Source of the DNA: Flavobacteriaceae bacterium UBA3591 | GTDB taxonomy: Bacteria; Bacteroidota; Bacteroidia; Flavobacteriales; Flavobacteriaceae | Direction: 5' to 3' | Assembly: GCA_002375695.1 (NCBI GenBank) | Contig: DFMO01000003.1 | Span: 424,367 to 488,366, forward strand | Length of the DNA: 64,000 nucleotides | Shown: one piece after another, positions 44,349 through 54,043 of the stretch | Layout of the letters: each line of letters begins with the position of its first letter | Position numbering within the stretch: position 1 is the stretch's first letter | Made by a program: the position numbers and the translations under genes | Notes under the pieces: generated by a model | Databases searched by the model: none | What the model saw: only the letters and a program-made list of their open reading frames with translations | What the model was told of the DNA's origin: nothing

Positions 44349-45314
44349 TTATAAAAGATTGTTATTTAAAAACTTTAAACTTCGCTTTTCGCTATAATAA
44401 ACGCTATTTGTTTGGTGGAACCCCACGTGCCCGCCGTATTTACTTATCTCTAAAAATATGTTTTTACTATTTGAAGCTATGTGGGTGGGGTAACATTGTG
44501 GCGATAGAAAACTATCGTTGGCAGCATTTAAAATATAAGTGGGAATTTTAATATTTGGTAGAAATTGTAAACTGCTGTTCTTTTCGTAATAATCAAAAGC
44601 GTTTTTAAACCCGTGCGCTGGGGCAGTATACAGGTCATCGAACTGTAAAAGTGAGGTAATTTTTTTATAATCTGAAACTGTCATTTTTTCGGGAAAATCT
44701 TCCATCTTCGACTTATATTTTTTGCGTAAATTTTTTAAAAATGAAGTGCGATACACCCAGTTGTAATATTTTTCTAGAGCGTGTAAAGAACCTTTTAAAT
44801 CTAGCGGGGTAGAAATGGCAACCGCTTTTTTTATTTCCTTCGGAAGCGTTTGGCGCTCACCCAAATATTTTAAAGTTAAGTTTCCGCCTAGGCTAAACCC
44901 CTGTAAAGCGATTTCGGCATATTTGTTTTTGCTTAAAATTGAATTAATTATCAATTCCAAATCGTCTGTTTTACCGGCATTATACGATTGGTACATAAGG
45001 TTTTTTTCGCCACTACAACCTCGTAAGTTTACCCCGGCAACATCCCAGCCGTAGTTGTTCAAAATTTTGGCTTGCCCCTTTATATAAGCGCGCTGCGCAT
45101 TTCCTTCTAACCCGTGTAGTAAAATTGCAACTTTCAATGTTGCGTTTTCTGCGTAAGACCAATCGATGTCTATAAAATCTGGACCTACAATTTCAATGCG
45201 TTCCCGGTGTTGAACCACTGCGGGTACGGGTCTTATTTTTGAAGAATAGATTGTAGAAAAATGCCCGTTTGTAAAAGGAAATGGCGGATTGTATTTGCTA
45301 TTAATTAGCGGCAT
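44349..45314 (-). CDS. YheT-like alpha/beta hydrolase
   Basis: 321-residue hydrolase of the YheT/YMC type. LLHGLEGNAQRAY is the oxyanion region, LQGFSLGGNLTLKYLG the nucleophile elbow, LNAANDSFLSPQCYP the acid region and YGGHVGFHQ the catalytic His. Substrate unknown, probably lipid ester. Divergent from a thioesterase gene. Confidence 0.88.
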   Translation of the reverse strand: MPLINSKYNPPFPFTNGHFSTIYSSKIRPVPAVVQHRERIEIVGPDFIDIDWSYAENATLKVAILLHGLEGNAQRAYIKGQAKILNNYGWDVAGVNLRGCSGEKNLMYQSYNAGKTDDLELIINSILSKNKYAEIALQGFSLGGNLTLKYLGERQTLPKEIKKAVAISTPLDLKGSLHALEKYYNWVYRTSFLKNLRKKYKSKMEDFPEKMTVSDYKKITSLLQFDDLYTAPAHGFKNAFDYYEKNSSLQFLPNIKIPTYILNAANDSFLSPQCYPTHIASNSKNIFLEISKYGGHVGFHQTNSVYYSEKRSLKFLNNNLL

Positions 45315-45344
45315 TTTTTGAAAATAACTTTAACACAAACTAAA

Positions 45345-45352
45345 CAAATTTA
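45345..45352 (-). promoter_or_regulatory. -7 promoter box of the YheT-like gene
   Basis: Minus strand reads TAAATTTG, 30 nt before the ATG at 45314; paired with a plus-strand box at 45378. Confidence 0.5.
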
Positions 45353-45358
45353 CTATGC

Positions 45359-45385
45359 TTGCATAACAAAAGTAGTTTAAATTTG
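45359..45385 (+). promoter_or_regulatory. Promoter of the thioesterase gene
   Basis: TTG (45359-45361), 16-nt spacer, TAAATTTG (45378-45385), 15 nt before the ATG at 45401. It excludes the earlier in-frame start at 45359. Confidence 0.5.
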
Positions 45386-45400
45386 TACAAAAATTTGATT

Positions 45401-45889
45401 ATGTATACAAAAGAATTTGAAATACGTTGGAGTGATGTAGACGCGAATCGTCATTTACGAAATAGCGCTTATATAGATTATATGAGTCATACCCGAATGG
45501 CGTTTATGATGGAGGCAGGAATGAATCAAAAAAGTCTTGCAAAACATAATTTGGGTCCTGTGGCATTTTATGAGCATATGTATTATTTCCGCGAATTTTT
45601 TCCGGGGCAACCAGTATATGTTTCACTTCAATTAAAAGGATTGTCTGAAGACGGAATGTACTTTGAATTTTTACATAATTTTTATGATAAAGATGGTCGT
45701 AACTGTGCGCGTTGCGAAATGATGGGCGGATGGATAGATTTAATGAGCAGAAAGCTTTCTGGGTTGCCGAAAGAATTTTACGAACAGTTTGACGCCTTAG
45801 AAAAAACAGACGATTTCAGAATTCTAACTAAAGAAAATACTCGTAAGTATAGCCAGCGTCCAAAAGATATAACTACTACTATTGTTTAA
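45401..45889 (+). CDS. Acyl-CoA thioesterase (hotdog fold)
   Basis: 162-residue 4-hydroxybenzoyl-CoA-thioesterase-like protein. IRWSDVDANRHLRNSAYIDYM is the family signature, with Asp as the likely catalytic residue. Acyl-CoA substrate unknown. Its stop overlaps that of the convergent EamA gene by 4 nt. Confidence 0.88.
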   Translation: MYTKEFEIRWSDVDANRHLRNSAYIDYMSHTRMAFMMEAGMNQKSLAKHNLGPVAFYEHMYYFREFFPGQPVYVSLQLKGLSEDGMYFEFLHNFYDKDGRNCARCEMMGGWIDLMSRKLSGLPKEFYEQFDALEKTDDFRILTKENTRKYSQRPKDITTTIV

Positions 45890-46788
45890 GAAATCACCAA
45901 TGGTTTTTTAGGTTTTCGGGTGGATAGATAAACTCCTAAAAATATTAGTGCGGCGGCGCCAATTCTTAAAGCGTTTATAGTATCGGCCCCCACCATAACT
46001 GCAAAAATTGTGGCAATTACGGGTTGTAAATAAATAAACACGCCAACGGTTGAAGGACTTAATTGTTTTAATGCAAAAATGTTAAACAAGTAAGTTAAAA
46101 ATGAAGTTGCTACAACCACAAATGCCAATTGTCCAATTTGAGAGGCGGTGAGCTCTATCCATGCAACTTGATAAAACTCAGATATTCCAATTGGTAGATT
46201 GATAAAAAAAGCTATTAGAAATAGAAATTTTAATAGCGTAATTGCCTTATATTTCGCCACCAGCGGTTTTACTAAAATAATATAAAACGAATACGATATT
46301 GCGTTTAAAATGAACAGAGAATTTCCCAAGGGTATATTGGGGGCGTTGGTTTGCGTTTTTTCCTGAAAAAGAATAAGTATTAACGCGCCAGAAAGCCCCA
46401 AAACTATCCCCGTAGTTTTTAACCACGTTATGTGCTCCCTAAGTATTAAAGCCGTGAGCAATAATAATAACACGGGTGTAATAGTCATAGAAACTGAACT
46501 GTTAATAGGGGTTGATAAGCTTAACCCTTTAAAAAACATAAGCATGTTTAAAACCATTCCAAAAATGGCGCAGGCTACAATTCGCAGCCAGTCTTTACGA
46601 TCTATTTTTTCAGATTTGTAAAAAAGACTTAATATCCAAAACAAAATAGCCGCACCCCCAACGCGTAAAACAATAAAACCAAAGGGTTGAATTACGTGTG
46701 GCATCAATCCTTTGGCAATTGTATGGTTTATTCCGTAAATAACTTCGGTGCCGGTGGCGGCAAGAATGGCTATTAAGCGCTTGTCCAT
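45886..46788 (-). CDS. EamA/DMT-family transporter
   Basis: 300-residue inner-membrane protein with ten hydrophobic segments in two EamA halves (5+5); typical pieces are GVVLGLSGALILIL at the end of half one and GVFIYLQPVIATIFAVMVG in half two. Exporter of unknown metabolite. Starts 2 nt after the ArsC-like gene. Confidence 0.88.
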   Translation of the reverse strand: MDKRLIAILAATGTEVIYGINHTIAKGLMPHVIQPFGFIVLRVGGAAILFWILSLFYKSEKIDRKDWLRIVACAIFGMVLNMLMFFKGLSLSTPINSSVSMTITPVLLLLLTALILREHITWLKTTGIVLGLSGALILILFQEKTQTNAPNIPLGNSLFILNAISYSFYIILVKPLVAKYKAITLLKFLFLIAFFINLPIGISEFYQVAWIELTASQIGQLAFVVVATSFLTYLFNIFALKQLSPSTVGVFIYLQPVIATIFAVMVGADTINALRIGAAALIFLGVYLSTRKPKKPLVIS

Positions 46789-46790
46789 TG

Positions 46791-47147
46791 CTAATTGGGA
46801 TGGATAGATAGTTTTGCCGCAGCAACTGTTTTTTTACTGCTACCTATAAAAATCTCATCGTTATTTACTATTACTGGGCGTTTTAAAAATGTATAGTGTT
46901 CTAAAATTAACGCTTTGTAATCTTCTTCAAGTAATTCTTCGTTTTTTAAATTGCGCTCTTTGTACAAGCGTGCTCTCTTGCTAAATAATTCTTCAAAACT
47001 ATCGGTTAAATTAAAAAGCTCGTCCAATTCTTCTTCGGTAATTCCTTGTGTTTTTATATCCTGCATGATAAAAGAAGAGGGAATTTCAATTTCGTTTAAT
47101 ACCCTTTTACACGTATCGCAGGTAGACAAATAATATACTTTTTGCAT
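46791..47147 (-). CDS. ArsC/Spx-family protein (arsenate reductase-like)
   Basis: 118-residue thioredoxin-fold protein with STCDTCKRVLNE near the N terminus and a KRPVIV motif at res. ~92. The CxxC pair is more Spx-like than the single-Cys classic ArsC; no arsenic gene is nearby, so a redox-regulatory role is possible. Confidence 0.8.
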   Translation of the reverse strand: MQKVYYLSTCDTCKRVLNEIEIPSSFIMQDIKTQGITEEELDELFNLTDSFEELFSKRARLYKERNLKNEELLEEDYKALILEHYTFLKRPVIVNNDEIFIGSSKKTVAAAKLSIHPN

Positions 47148-47157
47148 AACATTAAAT

Positions 47158-47916
47158 TTATTGAATTGTTAAATAAGGAGTCGCTTCTTTTCTTGCTATT
47201 TTTAGTTCTATTGGGCCATCTGCATAGCTCGCAATTTCATATTGATTGTATATAAATATTAAACTATCTTGGGTGAATCCAACACTTTCTGGCAAGTGAA
47301 AAGCATCGTCTTTAAACCAAAACTTTGTATCGTTAATCCCTTGGTTTTCGCTAATATTTTGTTGTTCTCTAAACTTTTTTTCTGCTACCGAAATAAATTC
47401 TTCTTTATTCTGAAATAGCTCTGAAAATGTATAAGTATCGCCAGTTTTAGGATTTACGTTTAAAAAAGTAGTTCTGCCGTAGCCGTGAGCGCCGCCAGTG
47501 TAGAGATATTGGCTCATTTCAAAACTAATTATATTTTCAGAAACGTATATTTCATTGATGGTTATTTCGGCAAAATACTCTCCTGCCATATTTGGAAATT
47601 GGTTTTTATCTGAAAAATAGACTTCAACAAACCCTTTAACGGCAGAGCGAATATCCTGTGCAGTTGGCTTGGTTTCTTCACCCATTAATAGCGAGGTAAT
47701 TATAAAGTTTTTAATTTTATGGTTTATTGTTTTCGAAACTTCACTATCACCATTAATTTTCACATAATTTATGGTAACCTCGGGACAAGCTTCGTCTTGG
47801 CAAATTTCAAGTTCTTTTTCAGTAAAACTTTGTGAAGATATTTCTATCTCTTTTTCTGAAGAACACCCTACAAAAAGGAGTGTAGTGATGGCAAGGAGTA
47901 ATAGATTTTTAAACAT
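47158..47916 (-). CDS. DUF3298/DUF4163-type lipoprotein
   Basis: 252-residue lipoprotein; the signal MFKNLLLLAITTLLFVGC gives Cys18. The beta-rich body has a DUF4163-like part and a DUF3298 block (YLYTGGAHGYGRTTFLNVN). Function unknown; periplasm or outer membrane. First gene of a three-gene minus operon with the ArsC-like and EamA genes. Confidence 0.82.
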   Translation of the reverse strand: MFKNLLLLAITTLLFVGCSSEKEIEISSQSFTEKELEICQDEACPEVTINYVKINGDSEVSKTINHKIKNFIITSLLMGEETKPTAQDIRSAVKGFVEVYFSDKNQFPNMAGEYFAEITINEIYVSENIISFEMSQYLYTGGAHGYGRTTFLNVNPKTGDTYTFSELFQNKEEFISVAEKKFREQQNISENQGINDTKFWFKDDAFHLPESVGFTQDSLIFIYNQYEIASYADGPIELKIARKEATPYLTIQ

Positions 47917-47958
47917 ATTGAAAAGGCAATGAGGGTTAGTGTTCCCAATTGAAAACTA

Positions 47959-48005
47959 TACTTTTGTGTGTCAAAAGTAAGAACTTTAAAATGACCGATT
48001 GCAAA
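47959..48005 (-). promoter_or_regulatory. Promoter of the lipoprotein-ArsC-EamA operon, with palindromic -7 box
   Basis: Minus strand: TTTG (48002-48005), 22-nt spacer, TACTTTTG (47972-47979). On the plus strand an exact mirror TACTTTTG lies at 47959-47966, with TGTGT between, giving a perfect 8-bp inverted repeat around the start point. The plus-strand box has no -33 partner. Confidence 0.6.
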
Positions 48006-48070
48006 AGTTATATTAAATGATTTAACAAAGGCACTGTTCTTAAAATTGTTACAAATTAAATTCGCGTTTT

Positions 48071-49213
48071 ATGAAATTCAACACCAAAACTATTCACGGG
48101 GGGCAAGAAAATATAGATCCAGCCTTTGGAGCGGTAATGCCACCAATTTATCAAACTACAACCTATGCGCAATCGGCACCGGGAGGCCACAAAGGTTTTG
48201 AATATTCGCGAAGTAAAAACCCAACGCGAAGTAATTTAGAACGTGCTATTGCTAGCATTGAAAACGGAAAATTTGGTCTTGCCTTTAGCAGTGGAATGGC
48301 TGCAATTGATGCTGTTATAAAACTGTTAAAACCGGGCGATGAGGTTATTGCGAGTAGCGATTTATACGGAGGGACATACCGGTTATTTACAACAATTTTT
48401 CAAGATTTTGGTGTAAAATTTCATTTTATAAACATGAGCGCTCCCAGCAATATTGAGCAGCACATCACCAAAAAAACCAAGCTTATTTGGGTAGAAACCC
48501 CTACCAACCCAATGATGAATATTTTAGATATTAAAAGCACGGTTACCATTGCAAAAAAATACCGTGTTTTATTAGCTGTTGATAATACATTTGCCACCCC
48601 GTATTTGCAACAACCGTTATGTTTGGGAGCCGATATTGTTATGCATAGTGCTACTAAATATTTAGGCGGACATAGCGATGTAGTTATGGGTGCTTTGGTT
48701 GTTAACGATGAAAAATTAGCCAAGAAATTATATTTTATTCAAAATGCAAGCGGAGCTATTAGTGGTCCGCAAGACTGCTTTTTGGTTTTACGCGGTATTA
48801 AAACATTGCATATTAGAATGCAGCGTCATTGTGAAAACGGAATGGCGATTGCCCAATTTTTAAACAATCATCCCAAGATTAAAAAAGTTTACTATCCCGG
48901 GTTAGAAAATCATCCAAACCACCATATTGCCAAACAGCAAATGACCGGTTTTGGTGGAATGTTATCTTTTGTACCTGCGACCGAAAAATTAGACGAGGCT
49001 TTAAAAATAATTGAAAACTTAAAAGTTTTTACTTTGGCAGAGAGTCTTGGTGGGGTAGAAAGTTTAGCGGGTCACCCGGCAACGATGACTCACGCTAGCA
49101 TTCCAAAAAGTGAGCGTGAAAAAAATGGAATTGTAGACACGTTAATTAGGTTGTCTGTAGGTATTGAAGATGTTGATGATTTAATTGCAGACCTTAACCA
49201 AGCAATTTTTTAA
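48071..49213 (+). CDS. Cystathionine gamma-synthase-like PLP enzyme
   Basis: 380-residue Cys/Met-metabolism transsulfuration enzyme that joins an activated homoserine to cysteine or a sulfide. Signature IYQTTTYAQSAPGGHKGFEY at the start, PLP Lys in SATKYLGGHSD, and SLGGVESLAGHPATMTHASI. A gamma-lyase cannot be excluded. It overlaps its convergent neighbour by 4 nt. Confidence 0.88.
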   Translation: MKFNTKTIHGGQENIDPAFGAVMPPIYQTTTYAQSAPGGHKGFEYSRSKNPTRSNLERAIASIENGKFGLAFSSGMAAIDAVIKLLKPGDEVIASSDLYGGTYRLFTTIFQDFGVKFHFINMSAPSNIEQHITKKTKLIWVETPTNPMMNILDIKSTVTIAKKYRVLLAVDNTFATPYLQQPLCLGADIVMHSATKYLGGHSDVVMGALVVNDEKLAKKLYFIQNASGAISGPQDCFLVLRGIKTLHIRMQRHCENGMAIAQFLNNHPKIKKVYYPGLENHPNHHIAKQQMTGFGGMLSFVPATEKLDEALKIIENLKVFTLAESLGGVESLAGHPATMTHASIPKSEREKNGIVDTLIRLSVGIEDVDDLIADLNQAIF

Positions 49214-50013
49214 TTTATATAGTAAATATACCCTACATTTAACCAGTAAATCCACTCGTTTGCTTTGTTTTCAGGTACGGGAACAGTGCCGTTATTTTCA
49301 AAAGTTGGATTTAATCCATCTACCCAATCTGAAAAGTAAAAGTGCCACCTACTGTCCAACATTAAATCGCTAAGTGGCGATAATTTATAACGAATGCCAA
49401 TGCCGCCAACTACTGCCCAAGTAGATGCAGGTTCTTGTTGAAAAGCATTGTAATACTTGTCTGGCGTAGTACTGGGGTTGTTTAAAGTTCCTATAGTTGA
49501 ATAAACTTCGGGATCAAAATTTACCCAATGTGCTCCCAAGCTTATAAAAGGAGCAATTTTATACTGCCCTGCTGCAAAATCGCGAATACTAAATGGGAAA
49601 TATTCAAGTTGCGACCCAATTTCTATTACCGTTGAAGACCCATCCATGGCACGCAATTGGTCTGCAGTTAACGATGTTCTATTGGGGGCTACCCATTTTC
49701 CATAATGCTGCAAATTTGTTTTGTGATAGTCTATTTCAGAACGAATTTTAAAGTGGTCGTTAAAATAAACATCTCGTGTATAACAATTACAGTCTGAGCT
49801 GTATGAAAAATTTATATAGTGAATTAGACCTACGCCAAAACCCACGTTACCAGTGTTTGTTTCAAAATCGTACCGTTGTCCAAAATCTGAATAAAATACA
49901 ATTGGACCAGTAATTAAGCCTACTTCATGAGAAAATCCCCCTTGGCTAAAACTATTTTGTTTTACGAGAAACAAAAAGAATAACAATACCAATACATTTA
50001 TTTTGGTATTCAT
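49210..50013 (-). CDS. THC0290_0291-type outer membrane beta-barrel protein
   Basis: 267-residue protein with signal peptide (hydrophobic start, FSQ-GG cleavage), alternating beta strands and aromatic ends (YIYYIN). Segments such as FYSDFGQRYDFETNTGNVGF match a Bacteroidota family described as THC0290_0291. Probably outer membrane; function unknown. Confidence 0.7.
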   Translation of the reverse strand: MNTKINVLVLLFFLFLVKQNSFSQGGFSHEVGLITGPIVFYSDFGQRYDFETNTGNVGFGVGLIHYINFSYSSDCNCYTRDVYFNDHFKIRSEIDYHKTNLQHYGKWVAPNRTSLTADQLRAMDGSSTVIEIGSQLEYFPFSIRDFAAGQYKIAPFISLGAHWVNFDPEVYSTIGTLNNPSTTPDKYYNAFQQEPASTWAVVGGIGIRYKLSPLSDLMLDSRWHFYFSDWVDGLNPTFENNGTVPVPENKANEWIYWLNVGYIYYIN

Positions 50014-50132
50014 TAAATAGAGGATTTAAGTTGAGAAATAACAAATATATAAAAACATAATTACCATTAAAGCTTAAAATTTTTAATTGCGTAATTTGTA
50101 AAAAATTGAGGTGCGGTTTTTAACATAACGCT

Positions 50133-50268
50133 TATATTTGTGCATTCCTTGCGTAAATGTTCCTAATTAGTCTGTCTTTAAATTATTAATTTGAAAACAT
50201 TTTCGCTAAAAAAATTAAGTTTTCACTGCGCAAGGAAGTTCGCTAAAAGTAAAATAAAATAGTAACCA
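50133..50268 (+). promoter_or_regulatory. gdhA promoter and structured 5' leader
   Basis: A -7 box TATATTTG (50133-50140) is followed by a leader that folds on itself: outer stem TTCCTTGCG (50145-50153) with CGCAAGGAA (50229-50237), inner stem GAAAAC (50193-50198) with GTTTTC (50219-50224). Direct repeat TTCGCTAAAA sits in the inner loop and after the outer stem. A TTG lies 24 nt upstream of the -7 box. Confidence 0.45.
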
Positions 50269-51612
50269 ATGAAGCAAAGTATTATTGATTTCATCACTGA
50301 AGTCGAAAAACGCAATCCTCATGAACCTGAATTCCTTCAGGCGGTAACCGAAGTTGCCGAAACAGTAATCCCTTTTATTGAAGAAAACGAAAAATATGCT
50401 AACAAAATGTTGTTAGAACGTATGGTTGAACCAGAGCGTACCATTATTTTTCGCGTACCTTGGACAGACGATAATAATAAAATTCACGTAAATAAAGGGT
50501 TTCGCGTTGAGTTCAATTCGGCCATAGGCCCGTATAAAGGTGGTTTGCGTTTCCATCCTTCGGTAAACTTGAGTATTCTTAAATTTTTAGGGTTTGAACA
50601 AACCTTTAAAAACAGTCTTACTACCCTTCCGCTCGGCGGCGGAAAAGGAGGTTCAAACTTTGACCCAAAGGGTAAAAGCGACTCCGAAATTATGCGATTT
50701 TGCCAAAGTTTTATGACCGAATTATACCGCCATATTGGCCCCGATACCGATGTACCTGCGGGCGATATTGGTGTGGGTGCGCGCGAAATAGGCTTTATGT
50801 ACGGCCAGTACAAACGTATTCGCAATGAGTTTACAGGAGTGCTTACAGGCAAAGGTTTGTCTTACGGCGGGTCTCTTATTAGGCCAGAAGCTACAGGCTA
50901 TGGCAACGTGTACTTTGCAAAAGATATGTTAGAAACACGCGGCGAAAGCTTTAAAGGAAAAATAGTTGTAATTTCTGGCTCGGGAAATGTAGCGCAATAC
51001 GCTGCCGAAAAGGTTATTGAGCTGGGAGGAAAAGTGGTTACTTTTTCAGATTCTGGCGGTTATATTTTTGATGAAGATGGAATTAATTCTGAAAAATTAG
51101 CCTTTGTTATGGATTTAAAAAATAACCAACGCGGGCGTATTTCAGAATATATAAACCAATACCCCAACGCACAATATGTTGCAGGTAAAAGACCGTGGGA
51201 AGTAAAATGTGATATTGCGTTGCCTTGTGCAACCCAAAACGAATTAAATGGCGATGAAGCCAAAATGCTACTCGAAAACGGTTGCTTTTGTATTGGCGAG
51301 GGTGCCAATATGCCGTGTACTCCAGAGGCGGTTGAAGCGTTTCAAAAAGCGAAAATATTATTTGCGCCCGGAAAAGCGTCGAATGCAGGAGGAGTGGCAA
51401 CTTCGGGACTCGAAATGTCTCAAAACGGTTTGCGTTTAAGTTGGACGGCCGAAGAAGTAGATAGTAAATTGCAGAATATCATGAATAATATTCACGACGC
51501 TTGTGTACAATATGGAAAAGATGAAACAGGCTATGTAGATTACGTAAAAGGAGCCAATATTGCCGGCTTTGTAAAAGTAGCCGAAGCTATGCTGGCCCAA
51601 GGCGTGGTATAA
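50269..51612 (+). CDS. gdhA: NADP-specific glutamate dehydrogenase
   Basis: Reductive amination of 2-oxoglutarate to glutamate. The 447-residue hexameric-type enzyme has KGGLRFHPSVNLS, the catalytic-Lys block LPLGGGKGGSNFDPKGKSD, and the NAD(P) fold GSGNVAQYAAEK. Length and the PAGDIGVGAREIGFMYG block fit the NADP anabolic class. A second glutamate/amino-acid dehydrogenase lies at the right end. Confidence 0.95.
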   Translation: MKQSIIDFITEVEKRNPHEPEFLQAVTEVAETVIPFIEENEKYANKMLLERMVEPERTIIFRVPWTDDNNKIHVNKGFRVEFNSAIGPYKGGLRFHPSVNLSILKFLGFEQTFKNSLTTLPLGGGKGGSNFDPKGKSDSEIMRFCQSFMTELYRHIGPDTDVPAGDIGVGAREIGFMYGQYKRIRNEFTGVLTGKGLSYGGSLIRPEATGYGNVYFAKDMLETRGESFKGKIVVISGSGNVAQYAAEKVIELGGKVVTFSDSGGYIFDEDGINSEKLAFVMDLKNNQRGRISEYINQYPNAQYVAGKRPWEVKCDIALPCATQNELNGDEAKMLLENGCFCIGEGANMPCTPEAVEAFQKAKILFAPGKASNAGGVATSGLEMSQNGLRLSWTAEEVDSKLQNIMNNIHDACVQYGKDETGYVDYVKGANIAGFVKVAEAMLAQGVV

Positions 51613-51635
51613 TAAATAGCTGATAATTTTTTTTG

Positions 51636-51672
51636 AAGCCTTTCCCAATGAAATAATTTGGAAAGGCTTTTT
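51636..51672 (+). terminator. Terminator of gdhA
   Basis: AAGCCTTTCC pairs perfectly with GGAAAGGCTT across a 14-nt loop, followed by TTTC. Confidence 0.85.
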
Positions 51673-51730
51673 CATACCCATCCCGCAATAAATAGTATTT
51701 TAGCGTGTTAATATTCAAAACCTATTTTTT

Positions 51731-54043
51731 ATGAAGCTGTGGGCCTTAGTCTTCTCATTATTTTTTTCGGTACTGGCCGTTGCCCAGAATTTTGAAGATC
51801 GATGGGTTGGGCATTTTTCATATGTGTCTATTAAGGATATTTCACAAGGCGATAATAATATTTATGTTGGTGCCGAAAATGCAGTGTTCACCTACAATCT
51901 TACTACCAAAGAAATAAAGACATTTTCAACAGTAAACGGGCTCTCAGGTAATAAAATTACTACAATCCATTACAGCGAAGAATTTAATTTACTTGTAATT
52001 GGATACGCCGATGGTCTTTTAGAAATTATTAAAGATGGCGAGGAAAGAGTTTTAAAAGTTGTAGATATTTTAGAAAAACAAACCATCCCACCAGATAAAA
52101 AAGGTGTTAACAATTTTACCGAACACAACGGGCAATTATACATTGCAACACAATACGGAATTTCGGTTTACGATTTACAACGATTAGAATTTGGAGATAC
52201 ATACTTTATTGGCGACGGAGGGGCGCAAATAGATATTATTCAAACGGTAATTCAAGAGCCATATATTTTTGCAGCCAGCGTGAGCGATGGTATGCGTAGA
52301 GCCTTTGTTGATGATGATAATTTAATAGACTATCAAAACTGGACAACCATTATTGGCGGTGGGTTTAGAGCGGTCGAAAAATTGGGTACTTCACTTTATG
52401 CCTCCAATAGATCGAATAATATTTTAAGATTTTCGGCCAACGGAAATACTACTGTAGTTGAAAACTTCCCTTCGGAAGTTAAGAAATTTAGAGCGACCAA
52501 TGGCTTGCTTACAATTACTACTCAAAACTCTATTCACGCATATTCCGACGGGTTTATTGAAGAAGGTGTTGTAGATAATTTGTTGGAGTATGATTTAGAT
52601 TTACAATCTGGTTTTGGATTTAGTGGCAACTTTTATCTAGGCACCAATGAAGATGGGTTGTTAATAGTTCCTTTTAATAGCATGCAAGCCACACAAGTTT
52701 TACCCAACGGGCCAGAACGAAATAGCTCCTTTGCCATCGATGCGAGTCCTGGGCAATTATGGGTGAGCTTTGGAGAGGTAGATAGAGATTACAATCCTTT
52801 CCCGCTTTCTCGCTACGGAATAAGCGTTTTAAAAGATACACTTTGGACTAATATTCCATATGAAGATCTTAACACTGTACCGGGAGGTGAACCTACAGAT
52901 TTGGTAAAAGTTACTATAAACCCGCAAGAACCTTCTGAAGTTTATATGAGTTCATTTCAAGGAGGGTTGCTAAAGATTATTGACGATGAGCCATCAATAC
53001 TATTTGATGACTCTAATAGCCCCTTAGACAGGGTTAATATTCCTTTACCTGGCGGTGGAAACGCCGATGCTGGGATAAGAATTTACGGCTCGCAATTTGA
53101 TTCGCAAGGCAATTTGTGGATTGCACAAACAAAAGCCGAAGAAGGATTAATAAAGCTAACACCAAACGGGCAATTTCAAAAAGTAGATATTTCAAATATT
53201 ATTAATGTAACAAGCGAATTGGCTTTAGCGCCAATGGCACTAAGTCGTGAAAATTATGTTTTTGTTGGTACTTATAGTAATGGCTTATTAGGCTATAATC
53301 CTACTACCAATAAACTCAATAAAATTGGTAGAGGTGTTGGTACAGGAAATCTACCTTCAGATGCGGTACGATCTGTTGCTATTGATGCGCAAAACAGACT
53401 TTGGATTGGAACGTTAAAAGGATTGCGGGTGCTGTTTAGCCCAAATAGTTTTTTTGAAGAAGGAGGGAGCCCAGATGCGCAGGCAATAATAATTTTGGAA
53501 GATGGAGTGCCGCAAGAGTTACTTTATGAGCAAACCGTTACCGATATTGAAGTAGACGGTTCAAATAATAAATGGATAGCCACAACATCGTCTGGGGTGT
53601 TCTATTTATCGCCAAACGGCCAAGAAACATTACTTAGGTTTACAAAAGATAATTCGCCATTACCTTCTAATACAGTCCAAGACATAGCAATAGACCCTTT
53701 TACCGGCGTTGTATATTTTGCCACAGTACAAGGTTTGGTAGCGTATAAAGGAACTGCTACTGCCCCGAGCGATAACTTAGAAAATGTACACGCATTCCCA
53801 AATCCTGTGCGCCCAGGTTTTAATGGAAATGTAACAATTGATGGCCTTACGGCACAAGCCAATGTAAAAATTACCGACATTACTGGTAACCTCGTTTTTG
53901 AAGAAACTTCAGAAGGGGGTAGCGTACTTTGGGATACCACAGCCTTTGGAAAATACAAGGTGCGTTCGGGTGTGTATTTGGTTTTAGTAACTACCGAAGA
54001 TAATCTGGAAACTAAAGTTTCTAAAATAATGATTATTAGATAA
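51731..54043 (+). CDS. porZ: T9SS component PorZ
   Basis: 770-residue surface protein of the type IX secretion system. In Porphyromonas, PorZ brings anionic LPS to the sortase that attaches it to cargo. A signal peptide (ends AVAQ-N) precedes two beta-propeller regions with Asp-box-like repeats (GLWIGT, NKWIATTSSGVFYLS), and the C terminus is a T9SS sorting domain starting AFPNPVRPG. The position directly before recO is typical for Flavobacteriia. Confidence 0.9.
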   Translation: MKLWALVFSLFFSVLAVAQNFEDRWVGHFSYVSIKDISQGDNNIYVGAENAVFTYNLTTKEIKTFSTVNGLSGNKITTIHYSEEFNLLVIGYADGLLEIIKDGEERVLKVVDILEKQTIPPDKKGVNNFTEHNGQLYIATQYGISVYDLQRLEFGDTYFIGDGGAQIDIIQTVIQEPYIFAASVSDGMRRAFVDDDNLIDYQNWTTIIGGGFRAVEKLGTSLYASNRSNNILRFSANGNTTVVENFPSEVKKFRATNGLLTITTQNSIHAYSDGFIEEGVVDNLLEYDLDLQSGFGFSGNFYLGTNEDGLLIVPFNSMQATQVLPNGPERNSSFAIDASPGQLWVSFGEVDRDYNPFPLSRYGISVLKDTLWTNIPYEDLNTVPGGEPTDLVKVTINPQEPSEVYMSSFQGGLLKIIDDEPSILFDDSNSPLDRVNIPLPGGGNADAGIRIYGSQFDSQGNLWIAQTKAEEGLIKLTPNGQFQKVDISNIINVTSELALAPMALSRENYVFVGTYSNGLLGYNPTTNKLNKIGRGVGTGNLPSDAVRSVAIDAQNRLWIGTLKGLRVLFSPNSFFEEGGSPDAQAIIILEDGVPQELLYEQTVTDIEVDGSNNKWIATTSSGVFYLSPNGQETLLRFTKDNSPLPSNTVQDIAIDPFTGVVYFATVQGLVAYKGTATAPSDNLENVHAFPNPVRPGFNGNVTIDGLTAQANVKITDITGNLVFEETSEGGSVLWDTTAFGKYKVRSGVYLVLVTTEDNLETKVSKIMIIR

